Positions 1-12,397 of a stretch of DNA of 64,000 nucleotides are shown in pieces. The notes beneath the pieces are model-generated. The model did not search any database and was not told where the DNA came from. It was given only the letters and a program-made list of their open reading frames with translations. A program made the translations under genes and the position numbers. The DNA is from Trichostrongylus colubriformis (Eukaryota > Nematoda > Chromadorea > Rhabditida > Trichostrongylidae): positions 39,102,782 to 39,166,781 of the forward strand of contig OZ022258.1 of NCBI GenBank assembly GCA_963978905.1. Reading direction: 5' to 3'. Each line of letters opens with the position of its first letter. Positions within the stretch are counted from its first letter, which is position 1.

Positions 1-323
1 AGAAAGAGGCTTGGACAAGAAAAACGGCTTTCTCTACAAAAACAAAGCGAGCAAGCCTCAGAGAACATCAATATTTTGTAGAAAGACCTCGACTTTTGAT
101 GACAGCGGCACAGCGGGACGACATAGGGATGGCACTCCAAGAACAAAAAATATCATATAATTACGTAACGTACACCGTTGAGCGCTAAAATAGTATATTA
201 AGTATGCAGTGTCTCCAAGTACAACATACAAAAATTTCTCTTAGATTGGTCCAGTCGCAAAAAAGTTACAAGTGAAAAACCCAAAAGAACAGCCATTTGG
301 CCGAATACTTTTGAGCGCTACTG
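1..323. repeat. Tc1-like MITE, truncated by the window edge
   Basis: This stretch matches the interval 26170-26505 over nearly its whole length with scattered substitutions. Its right end carries the motif GAGCGCTACTG, the inverted terminal sequence of the copy at 26001-26505. The left terminus lies outside the window. The TIR style (CAGTAGCGCTC) resembles Tc1/mariner-type elements. No intact transposase frame is visible. It lies in what is probably an upstream intron of the carnitine acyltransferase gene. Confidence 0.6.
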
Positions 324-589
324 TACATAAACTTCGTCGTGAGACGAAAAGAGCGTTGCGAAACCCAGAGAATAAAAAACGGTGGGAACCTAGTCCTCAA
401 CCAAACACATAACTCACATTCTTTGTGGATATAACCATAAAGAATGTGGGTTTATGTATGCTCTTTGAATGACGACTAGGCCACAACCTGAATGGCTTTC
501 CATTATCCACAGTTTCCAGTTCACCATGCTTTAAAACTTGCGATTTTTTTCGATTTTTGAAATCCTAGTTGAACATTCCTTTTTTTCAG

Positions 590-3500
590 TGGGCCAAAGT
601 GTGTGTCGTCTCACTAGTGACTGTTTATGTTCCGGTACTCTTATTGCGGCAATTCCTTAAACGTTTCTATTTCACTTACAAGGGCTTCTTGTTCGAAGAT
701 CCCAAGAAGCCTTCGATACTCACCCGCTTCTGGGGGGTGAGTCGTCAGTTAAATCTTTGCCCTCTACTTTCTACTCGGATTATTGTTTCTTTCAGCTTTG
801 CCGTCAATTGCTGACAGTGTCTCCACCTCTTCTGAAGTCATGTGAGGATCTATTACCTAGCCCTAATGTACCGAAACTGGAGGACACCGTAGCTAAATAT
901 CTGGTCTCCATGAAGAAAATCCTCGGAAAGGTGAGTTGATGACAAGGCTGAAATGAAACAAAAATCAAAGTACAGTGCAGCAATACAGTGTAGTGCTTAT
1001 TTGTACTGCATGGATTCTATTGCGGCTCGAATTTCCCCTTATTTCAGGACCAATTTGAACTGGTGAAGGAACAAGCAGATCTCTTTCTGAAGAACGAAGG
1101 CCCTCGTCTACAACTCTATGCATGGATGATGTCGCTAATGACGTCCAACTATATCACTCCATTCTGGGAGAAGTACGCATATCTCTATAGCAGGTACGAT
1201 GTCTGAAAATAGTCCTGAGTGCTAGTTGATCACTCGTTCGCGAGCGGTAGTTCTTGTTGGTCGAAAAGCTGAAGCCATGAGGGCAGAAGTCGATTATTCT
1301 ATTGTTCAGACAGCCGGTGTTGGTCAACAGCAGCGTGGCGCACACGGACTTTCTTGAAGTCCCTGAACATCGAAGATCGACGTGGGCTTATATGGCCGCT
1401 CGCGTCACGTATTTTGAAGGGATGTCTCAGCTGGCCATTGATAAGCAGTTGGTTAAGCCGGTACTTTTTCCAATCCTAGCTAATTTCAAAGTATTTTTGT
1501 TCGCAAGTTGTCTAGTTACATTGGAAAATGATGAGGTGTTAGAAATGTTTTTAATCCAAATGTACATCGGCTCTCGATCTCCAGTCATAACGACATTCCC
1601 ATTAGTTTTGAAAGGGCAAGTGTCATGTGGGCGGAGTGTACACTTATGATAAAAAATCGCTTCGCGGCGTTGCACTCGCGGCGCCATCAGTACGAGTCGT
1701 TTGAATTCCGCTCAAGACGCAATGAGTTGTTGTTGCTGCTGTCAACAGATAAAGCTGCAAACGACTCGCACTCGCCGCGGGCGGCCACGCGTTTTTTGTC
1801 ATAAGTGTACACACCCATGTGGGGGTAATCCCTCTGGGGTTTTGTTCCTTCTCTCTTTGACGTCGGTGCTGACGGAACGATCCAATCCGCTCACACTAAT
1901 ACTCACCACAGTGGATACAATCAGCACTGCATGGTATAGATGGCGTGCCTGGGTAGACGCTGTTGGTCTAAGTGTACACACCCAGTGTTTTATACCTCTG
2001 TCCGCGAGATGAGGCTAGGACACTCGAATTGGTTCACTGCGCCACGCGATATGGGTCATCCGCCGCTACAGTTACATTGCAGGTCCGTTATAATTTGGTT
2101 GCGTGGTTTGACTCGATGGAATGCTCTGTCCCATGCCACAATGCATATGGTCACGGCACGTTTTGAAGTGCAGCTCTGCATCTCTGCCCTGCCGATAGAG
2201 CACAGACAAATAAACAAGCTGCTGATAGAGCAAAGTGGAAGTCACTAATGAGTGGAATCCTTTCCAAAACCCACTGATGAAACCAAAAAATTTGCACTAC
2301 GCACACGAGTTCAAAATCAAGTTTAAAGGAATCGTGCACGACCAGTGAGCTTTTCTGCTTCTCATTTATTTATATTGTATTTGGTGACTAAGCCACATGC
2401 AAAGCTTCACGCGAAAAGTGAGAATCCGCCTAAAATATGGCTCCTCAAAGTGGCGCTCGATGGGGCGGGACGTTCGGGCGACGCTAAAGAGCTGAGTAGC
2501 AATTGCGCGGGATCGGGGACGCAGAGTGGGAAGAGAAGATTGCGAAAACAGTCCCACTCTCGGTGTCCGATCGCGGTGGACGAGGAGGGGGGGGGGGAGG
2601 GCGGGGGTTGGGGGTGACGGTCAGTAGGGCCACTGGGTCATGCGGTGACCATGCACATCCCTTAAACTCGTTTTCTATAACTGTTTTCTCTGAAGACAAC
2701 AACGGAACAAACTTGAAAAGGAGGTAGACTTTATATGAGCAAATTGTCTGAGTAATTTATGTCACAGGGCAAGCGTCACAGGCTCTCACAAGGTCGCAGG
2801 CATAAGGCAAACCGTGTGTCCCAACCTACACCCCTTTTTCGCATGAAAATCTATGCGGCCCATATTAAGTAAATACAACACGCATAAATGAGTGGGGACT
2901 CATTTATCCGTGCACGATTCCTCTGAGGTACAACGGCCGCGTTAAACTCAGGGAGAATAGGTGGTTAATCATGCTGTCATAGGATACATGGCTTTAGTCT
3001 GGGAGCCAAAGTCCTGTTCAACTTATCAACATGAGCGCATACTAACAGTACAATTTGCTAGAAGTCAATATCAGAAAACTGATCCATTAAACCTATAAAT
3101 AAGTTTCCGGATAAATGGTGGTGGTACTCCCACAAACTGTTACCTCACCCATTGATACTAAGATTGCGGGAATATTTCTTGAAGCTTAGCTGCGGTGTGG
3201 GCTCTTCAGTGGGGGGGGGGGGGGGGGCTTTGGAACTCCACATTCCTCGAACTATGGGACATCTCTTGAGAAAGGTTTTGCTTTTCTTTTCAATTTGCCA
3301 CCTTCAGCTTGGGTCCGGCCTGCTTTGCTCATGCCACTACGACAAACTGTACAGCGTGTGCCGTGTACCAGGTGAAGAGATGGACCAGTTAGTTAATTAT
3401 GGTAAGCTCTCTATAAAATTCAGCCCATTATCTCTTCATTTGCTTGAGGGTTACTTTCAGGAATTTCGAAACACGTTGTGGCTATCCACGAGGGTTGCTT

Positions 3501-6500
3501 CTACAAAGTAATGCTATGTGATGAAAATAATCGTATGTATGGTATCGAGGAGCTAACAAAGTCAGACTAATCTTTTAATTGTCGCTTTTGTTGGCTCTAA
3601 TTCAAAAGCACTGGAGCGAGTACAATTTCAGGATTTATGCGGAGATTTTTTCACGGAAGGCGAAGGTGGAGGGATCTGCTGGCAAGGTAGCTGCTCTGAC
3701 CGCTACACGGAGGTGCGTACGCTATTCAAATGTAATAGATCTATACGGTTTGTAGGGAGGGATATGAATCCTTTTCTCTAAACAAACCTGTCTCTAGCAA
3801 TAAGGACCCGTTCTACGACTAATCCAGAAGAATTATTTCCCCTAAGATAAAGGCTCCAGAAAAGAGACTGCGGATAGTGAAGGGTATGAGAGGCCGATGC
3901 ACAGTCGCGCAGCGCACATTTCGACCAGCTGTGTTCTTCACGTAATGGGGCGCCTGCTGCAGAATTCCTGTCACTTTTTTGGCATTTCTTACAATTTTCG
4001 TCGTGCTTTGGTGTGCTTCCCGCTTCTGGCGCCGTATTGCGACAGATCTCACTGAGAAGCTCGGAAGGGTTGAGGAGATAATACAATAAATAAAGAGGAA
4101 GAGAAAGAGATGAGTCGGAGTCGGCGTAAGCCAAGTGCCAGAGGTCTTTCATTGGAGGATTTCCAAATGAGTGAAGCGAGGAGAACAAATGCTAGTGATC
4201 CTTCAATGTGTAGGGTGCCGTATCGGCTCCTCTTGCCCTACTCTCGAGTAGGATTCGCAGCTTGATACAATGGCTAGGTTTCTAGGCCCGATTACACAGC
4301 CCATTTCATCGCTAGTGACTGACATTAAGTTGGTGTGTATCTTTCTCCTGTTGCGTTTGTTTCCTGTCCAAATGTGTGATAGGTCTTCGCTCGCATCCCT
4401 TCCGCTTGAGCACTCATCCAATGCTCCTATACGCGAAGACTCTTCTTCCTGCTGTTTTCAATGATTGCTAGTTAAGTGCTTGCACTTTCGTATATGGATA
4501 ATTGATCTTGATCGTTAAATATACCTTTGAAGGTGAGTTATTTGAATTACAACTAGTTAGAAGACTATCATGTTAGGTTGAAAGCTCATTTGAAGGTGTG
4601 ATTCATGCTATAATTGCGTTTTGTAAGAGCTCAAGTGATTGTCGCGGTTCGCCAGGCAGCCTTCCTGAACGCTTGTGCAATCGCACCATGGTCCTGAACC
4701 TTCCTGCCTCACATATGCACAACTTATTCTGTCAAAGGGCTACTACTGTTCTTGAAGGGTTCTTTGGAGCCCATGCTGTCTTTCCCGTGGACGCAGCATA
4801 TACGGGCGGAGGCAAAAATCACCTTTTTTTCTTTCGATTTCATCACCATATAAACACGGCTTTAGCGGGATTCTGACGAGTTGCTTTCTCTCGCAGAATC
4901 AAGGACGTACTTTAGAGTATCACTAGCTTTCGCAACAGCCTTCTGTACGAGCAGAACAGGGAGCTTTCCAAGTCAACGTGATGCGTCACCTTAACTCAGC
5001 AACGTCCGCGATTCCAGCACCCTCGCAAGCTTGCTAAATTCTGTCCGTTTTGGATGCTTAAAGGCACCGGGAGGGGGGCAAGGGCGGAATAACGTTTACG
5101 AAAACAATGGCGTCTGAAAACAAACATATGGGTTCGGTAGATACAATGTGTAACGAAACCAGCGTTGAAAAACGCGCCGTGAGACGGTATTTGGCCCCGG
5201 GGCGCGCTTCCGTCCGAACTGCAAGCTTCCGTGGCCGAGCCACGCTTCGTTCATTTTGAAGCTTGTCTTCGGCCTGATGTAACCTTATTTTTGAATTATT
5301 TCCTCTTTACTGTTTTCTAGTGACATATTTTACTTGTTTACTTATAGATCTTCTTAATTGTGCATTTCTATACCTGAAAATCTCAGAAGGTCAAATAAAG
5401 TCGGGGGGAGACGCAACTTTGCCCCGACGTCGATGCTCCTTTCCCTTACTAGGCTTAGGCTAAAATTGATATCCCCTCCTCCCACATTAAAAAGCATCTG
5501 TCAAAGCATAGGTCTCATCAGCTTTAGCCTAACCCTAGGAAGGGAAAGAAGCTTTGACGTGGGTAAAAATTTTGCCTCTCCCCCCCCCCCCCGACTTTAT
5601 TTGACCCGTAAGTACATCTAGAAACAACATAAGAAAGAACAAAGTGAAAACTAAAAGGAAAAAACAAATCTGTATTAGAACCATCTTCTTTTGGCACCAT
5701 GCCAAGGCGTCAAATTGGCGAGTTTGTGCAATGGCGGCCACTCGAGCTCGTCCACACTACGTCTGTTCTACCGTAAGCCAAAATTACCCCTCCTGGTGTC
5801 TTTAAGGAAGCACAGCTGAATTTTCCGTCTTCTCCGGGCTCTCAGTTCCCTTCGCGCCTACGAACCAGAACGTGCTATTGCCATTGCAACCTCTCCAGGA
5901 GCGAACTTCAGGCATGCAAAATGACACTTCGGTTCATAGCAGCTCTGTCCGAGCAGCAAGAGCTCATGAACCGAAGCGTCACTCCTTAGGGCTTGCCACG
6001 AGAGATCAACCACGAAATTTGGCTCTGCTGTTTCGAGTAACCGTTGCTGCGTAGGTGTTCTGATGCTCACCGAAGATTGCGGCGACTGGCGTCTCCGTAT
6101 TTTCATGCGGTGAAAGCACTTTTATCTCTTTCATTACTCTCTGTTTTGTAAACTTTGCGGATGTGTGCCGTGAGCAAAGGAACTCATCTTCTCATTCCCC
6201 CCCCCCCAACCGTACAGGCCGACCTGACGTCTACGCGACGAGTGCTCGTTTTCAGGAAAGAAGTGATGTGCAGCAGTGACCCTTTCATAAACGCCACGGC
6301 AGTAGATGGCACCGCAAAGCATGCGCGTACTATCGATATTGCGAGCAAGGTAGGGTTCCGGGAATGTGGTGATACGCGACATATCCTTCTATGCACCTCA
6401 CCTGGATGAAAGCATTCCGGTGGCAAATAAATTTATCAATTTGAAGTGGATTCCACGAGCCCTCTCTCATGAACTGTTGGGTATTTTCAGAGAGGAATGG

Positions 6501-9500
6501 GCTCGTAATAGAGAGAAATTTTTCCTGCAAAACCCGACGAATGCGGCAACGTTGCGTGAAATTGAGTCGGCCGCTTTCATACTCACACTCGATGATGCCG
6601 AATACTTTAATGAACCAGTCAGTTAATCCCTGTTGCGATATGACATCACTTAACATGGACAAATGTGCAATTGTAGGAGGACCCAGATACAATGTCACAT
6701 TTTTTGAAAAACATGCTCACTGGTAATGGAAAGAATCGATGGGCTGACAAATCTCTGAACTACGTGGTTGGAAGAAACTCACGAGTAAGTTTCACATCAG
6801 CTGCTTTTGTGGTCAAGCAGATTTTGCGCCACTGAGATTTCAACGATGTTTGAAAAAAATTCCTCAGTCAAAATGAAAACTGTTACTGATTTAGAAGTGA
6901 TCTTGACATACTAAATAGTGGTACTAGCGATTTCGGAGGGTCAGGGCATAGCTAGGGATGAGAGGTTGTGAGTACTGTGAAGGCATATTCTCTGTGAACG
7001 AACATTCCAATCCAAAAAGGATGATCTGTGGCGAATCTCCTAGTAAAAAAGAGCGTCTTGGGATCTTTGTCGCGATCTCCCGTGCATTCTTCCAAGTGCA
7101 ACGCATACTTTTTTTCGAATTCTGCGAAGTAACGTGAGCAGCCGGTCATCTTAGCCCTTCACCCATTAGCATGTATCCCCACTGGCTAGGGATACAGAGT
7201 GGACGGAAGGGAAGAAGTGAAAAAGAGTTCTCATCACTAATCATCGAATTTTTGATTTTTTGTTCTCGTTCTACTGTTGAGGGCGGAGGTGGTGTAGTGA
7301 CAGATGGCGCACACCCCACTCTCATAGTGCAGAGATCAAATCCCGCATCAACGCCCGCCCAGGCCAACCAAGCCTTCCATCCCTTCGGGTCGGGTTACCA
7401 GACTCGTCTGGGAGGATAAAAGCACTGGCTTGTACACCTGGCTGGCCACCGCAAGTCATTGTATAGGCCACATCAAATTCACCAGCCATCACGATTCTGA
7501 ATGGAACGAGAATGTGCGGCTCATTCCACAGGAGGGATTGATTAACGCCAAAAACTTCATCCTTTATCCTTAAAGGAACCGGAAGGGGGTCCGAAACAAG
7601 AGGAAGATGCAAAGAAATGAGCATTTTGTAACGAACGCAGAAGGTTAGAAGCGATAATCGGTGAAAAAACCCGGATCCAAGAGCGCATCGCTGCGGTGTG
7701 TATTCGCATCCCATTCGCATCAGCGCATCCACTCCGAGTTGTCCGCTGTAGGAGACGGGCCGTGGGCCAACGTTAGTTGTAGCACCTGACTCCCAGCGCA
7801 GTGGAGTGGCCATTCCCAACTACATTAGCATTCATGTAAGTACATCTAGAAACAACACAAGAAAGATCAAAAGAAAAAGCCGAAGAAAAGAACAACTTTA
7901 TGACAAGAACATCTCCTCTTGGCACCATGCCAAGGCGTCAAATTGGCGAGTTTGTGCAATGGCGGCCATTTAAACTCGTCCACACTACGTCTGTTCTACC
8001 GTAAGCCAAAATTACCCCCTTCTGGTGTCTTTAACTTCAATCTACTGTTACGGTACTGAACACCCTGACATTCATATCCCACTTATTTTATGCAATATGA
8101 CAAAATTACCTCTGAGGATGCGGGAAACCACAAAGTGCGTGCCACACGTCCCTAACCAGCTTTCTGGAGCGCACACGGATGAAGTATGGGCTAATCAGTC
8201 ATGGCAGCCCTTTCATTCTGAATCTAAGCCAGTTGGGAAAGGATTTCGTGAAACATATGGCGAAGGCGAGCGGTAAAATGATTGCAGTTTGCATGCGAAT
8301 TTCAAATAGCCGTCGAGCCACTAGACCTCCTCTACATATGTGCTGCTTTTCTTGTTGTTAGTGCTCACATCCACTCTCCATACTGCTTTGAATGTCTTGA
8401 ATTTAGTGCGGCGGAACAACAGAGCACTCGATCGCAGATGGAGCAGAGTTCGATCACATCTTGGAGAATTTCACTGTATTCGAATTACTGACACCGTTAG
8501 TTTCCCACTTCCGAAGGTCGTCCAAAAGCCCTTATGGTTCCAACTCAGATATCCAACCTTGGAGGAACAGAGGCATATTGAGAAACTATCTGCAGACGAT
8601 CCAAATATTATACTTGCTGTTCGTCTGCCTATTGAGGTCAACACTGAGGTGCGTGCATTCTGACAATTAGGATAGCTAACTTCATCTAAGTTTTGCCAGA
8701 ATCTTAGCCTTGTACACAGGATCCAATACATCCTTTGCTAAGTGTAGCTACTTAGTAATTATTCTTTTAGATGGCTTCCGCCATAGAATGTGGCTATTCC
8801 GAATACTTGAGGTTGAGCGATGACGTGGACCTGGCATCAGCACTATTTCGGTAAAATATTTAGAGCATAATCAGTGTGAAAATGCTTGTCATTCAATAAT
8901 TCTCTGCTGCATGCCTTGATACAACATTGAGAAAGGTAGTTGGATATGTACCGGGGCGGAATAATCGTGGTTGTTCGCTGCTGCAAAACAGAGCGTTGTC
9001 CCCACATGAAGAAATGATTAGCAGCACGGGAGAACACCCACAATGAACTAACATCAGTGCGAAGTAGGGGCTCACAGTGACGTTCGGGAGAATATTTTTC
9101 ATGGCTAGAAGGAAAGAAGAATAAAAGAGATACTCTTCCTTCCTTCCTTCCTTGTATGAAACCAATGTTTTGCAGCCTTAGGCCGCGGTCATACTCACCG
9201 CCGGCAGGGCGTGGCTGCGTGCACAAGCAGCGAGGGAGAGTGTTAAGGGGGAGGTGCAGAGATGACGCAAGCAGCGAGGCAGGGTGGTATAGGCGGAGAC
9301 GCAGAGAGACGCATCGACGCCCTGCCGCTGGCACCGCAAAGTAAGGCCGCGGCCTTATCATACGGGAGTTCTGTGAGCCATGTTTGTGTGAAACACTTAG
9401 AAACTTACAAGTACCTCAGTGGACTTCCTCTGGTTCAGCCTCTTCGTTCTTTATTTGTTCGAGTTGTTCGCCCTTATCATCTTATCTTTAATTTTTAGGG

Positions 9501-12362
9501 ACTTCGGTAAAGGTCTAATTAAGAAATTTGGACTTTCACCGGATGCATTTGTACAGATGGCGATTCAACTGGCAAACTATAAAGTGAGGAAAGCACGAAG
9601 AACTTTTTGCTAACAGAAAAAAATCCAACTCCAGTCGCTCTTATAGGACCAGGACCGTTTCGTTCTCACTTACGAGGCAGCATCGGCTCGTTTCTACAAG
9701 AACTCTCGCACTGAAACGCTTCGATCGGTCACCGATGACTCGTGCGAATTTGTGCTCGCCATGCTTGATGAGAAAATTACGGTGTGTATTGGGTATTGGT
9801 TTACGAAGATGCGACGTATCATTGCAGGATAGTGCGAAGTTTGCATCGGTCTCACTCGCCTACATAGGACGCTATCACGTCGCTACCCCTTGGAATACAG
9901 TTTGTGCCGTAACAACATCAAAAATGGCGCAAAACGCTTTTTATCCTTTTTTCGCCATAGATTGATTGATTACTATCTTTTTACTAGGTTTATGTATACT
10001 TTCGGAATTGGCTCGTTGAGCTCTACAGGATGGTGCTACAAGTTTTCGGCTTTCTTGAACTCCGTACTAGGACATTTTTTCGCATTTTGAAGAGTTTGAG
10101 GGAAATTTTCTTCAGAATCTGATGAACTGGCGGCGAATGTTTTCACAGACCTACTCAAAGTTTCAGCTGTTTAGGAATTCTGAAGTTTCCATTATTTTAG
10201 ATGGGCCCCTGTTACTTGATGTGACCCTAAACAGCGCCTCCCTGTAATACTGTTAAAAACCATCTCTTATCTCATTCTCAGATTCTCCAATGAGATGTGC
10301 GCGCTTGGATTTCCCAGGGAAATGCTGCTGAATTATATATAAAAATCTTTGTGGTAATAAACCAGTTATCTTTCTCATTTCCAGCCTTTTCCTTATTGTC
10401 GATCGACGTCTTCAGCTCTACTCCGCCTCAAGCTCTCCTATTCACGTGCACGGCCATGGGAAAGTGCTCGGCGTTCCCGATGGCGCCATCGATCGTGATC
10501 GCTATTCCATGGCCATGTACGTGAATTACGCAGCCAACAAAAGCTTGAGGGGTGAGGGTCGATTGGTCGAATTTTCGCTTCGCGGCGCCGTCAGTACGAG
10601 TCGTTTGGAATTCCGCTCAAAACGCAATGGGCTCGTACCGTAAGGAACCTTTAAAGATAGACGAACTTCCGAGGTCCCTCACGGTATCAACCCATTGCGT
10701 CTTGAGCGGATTCCAAAAACTCGTACTGACGGCGCCTTGAGTGGGACGCTGCGAAGCGAAAATTCAACCAATCGACCCTCACCCGAGCTCAAGAGGTCGA
10801 TTGACAACAAGGAAAGGGTTGTAAATCGGGAAAATTACAAGGTTATCACCAAAAAGATTTTTATATATTACATTCAATAGCATTTTTCCTAGGAATCGAA
10901 CAGCGTACATTTCATTGGGAAATCTGCATCTGAAAATAAGTTAAAAGATGGTTTCTTCAACAGTATATACATGAAGGCGCTCCTTGGGGCCACACCAAGG
11001 AACAGGGTCTTATCTGAGATGAGAAAGTTCATATGAAAGAGTTGAGAGTTTGATGAGCTCACAGCAGCACAACTGTGAGCTTGATCAGGTCTGCAAAACA
11101 ATTTCACCGCCAATTCACCAGATTTCTAAGAATTCTCCCTCAAACTCTTCAAAATAAAGCAAAATGGCCTACTACCGAGTTTGAGAAAACCAAAAACTTG
11201 TGGTATCATCTTGCAGAGCTCGATGAGCTAATTTCGAAAAAATACGTAAGTCTAGTAAAAAATGAATAATCAATCGATTTATGGCGAAAAAGCGGGAAAG
11301 GGGGAAGACGCGCTTTCGCACGATTTTGACACTCTTACGGCACAACTGTAACTTTGTCGCTAAAAGCTACCATTGCCACAGCCTATCCTTGGAAGAGCTA
11401 AACGTTCTTTGTCCGCGTTCATACTTTGCGGTGTCGGTGGCAGGACGTAGTTGCGTGTCTCTGCGTATCTGCCTATGCCTGCGTCCTCTACGCTCTCCCT
11501 CGTGTCACTGCCTCGCTGCCTGTGAACGCAGCTACGCCCTGCTGACGCTGAGTATGAACGCTTGTGCAAGATGTGTTGCAGCCAGGGCGCCAATTGCGAC
11601 GCCGCAGTAAAATTCCGTCGAGCGCGATGCTTCTGTGTTCTATACTATCGGTGCCATAACACTCACTTTACCATGGGTAGTGTGTCGATGAGACTAACGT
11701 ACAATCCGCGTTCATATTAGGTCGAACCATAATTTGTGTTACACAATGACGAAAAATTTCAAATTTATTTTTCTTAATTTGTGTCTATCTTCAGTCACCA
11801 AAATATGTACCATTATGAACAACAATATATTGCCAGCTAATAGGGAGATAATAGATGCCTTGCTTTTAGAAGTCTAGGGATTTCTGGTCGAAAAAAGTCT
11901 GGAGGTCGATTTTGAGATCATCGTCATCTTTGAACTGCCTCGTCGAGGAAGTGGGTCAGAGATCGGAATAGGTGGTAGTCAGTTGGCGCCATGTCCGGAG
12001 ATTACGGTGGATGGGGGAGCTTCGTCCAACCGAGGTCCTGGATCCTTTGACACGCCAACTTTGCCACATGTGGGCGAGCGTTGTCGTGAAGGAAGAAGTC
12101 TCGGTCCATTTTTCCGGTAAGTTTTGCGGCTACGGTGTCCGACTGCCTGCAGTAGAGATCGGCAGTGACTGTCGTGTTAGATGGTAACTGTTCCCTTTTT
12201 TCGAAAATTAAAAAAACTTTCTCTTTGCAATTTTTTGAAATTTTTTCTGTTTCAATTAGAGTCGATCGAGCTCGGGTTACCGCCATATGAAAGAAAGTAC
12301 TAAGCCCATCGACTGGTTGATTCGGTTAGGGGCCTTGCATGCCGAGGAACCGGAACGGTGTT

Positions 12363-12397
<35 letters not shown>

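Noticed and set aside
3211..3229. G homopolymer run (also near 2588, 18768, 47537, 51641; C runs near 5581, 6197, 45048)
   Set aside because: Simple mononucleotide runs, prone to length errors; no sign of function such as a regular G-quadruplex spacing.
3778..4188. 136-codon minus-strand open frame in a CPT intron
   Set aside because: No recognisable motif, no splice or start context, and it lies in an intron with other repeat debris; treated as chance or decayed repeat.
7322..7819. 165-codon minus-strand open frame
   Set aside because: Much of it lies in the 465-bp MITE and the rest in the SINE-like repeat; no protein family signature.
8490..8550. Apparent frameshift in the CPT gene after the catalytic exon
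   Set aside because: A 53-bp GT-AG intron at 8496-8548 restores the frame (phase 2 into 1) and gives PYPTLEEQ, which fits the family, so no frameshift is needed.
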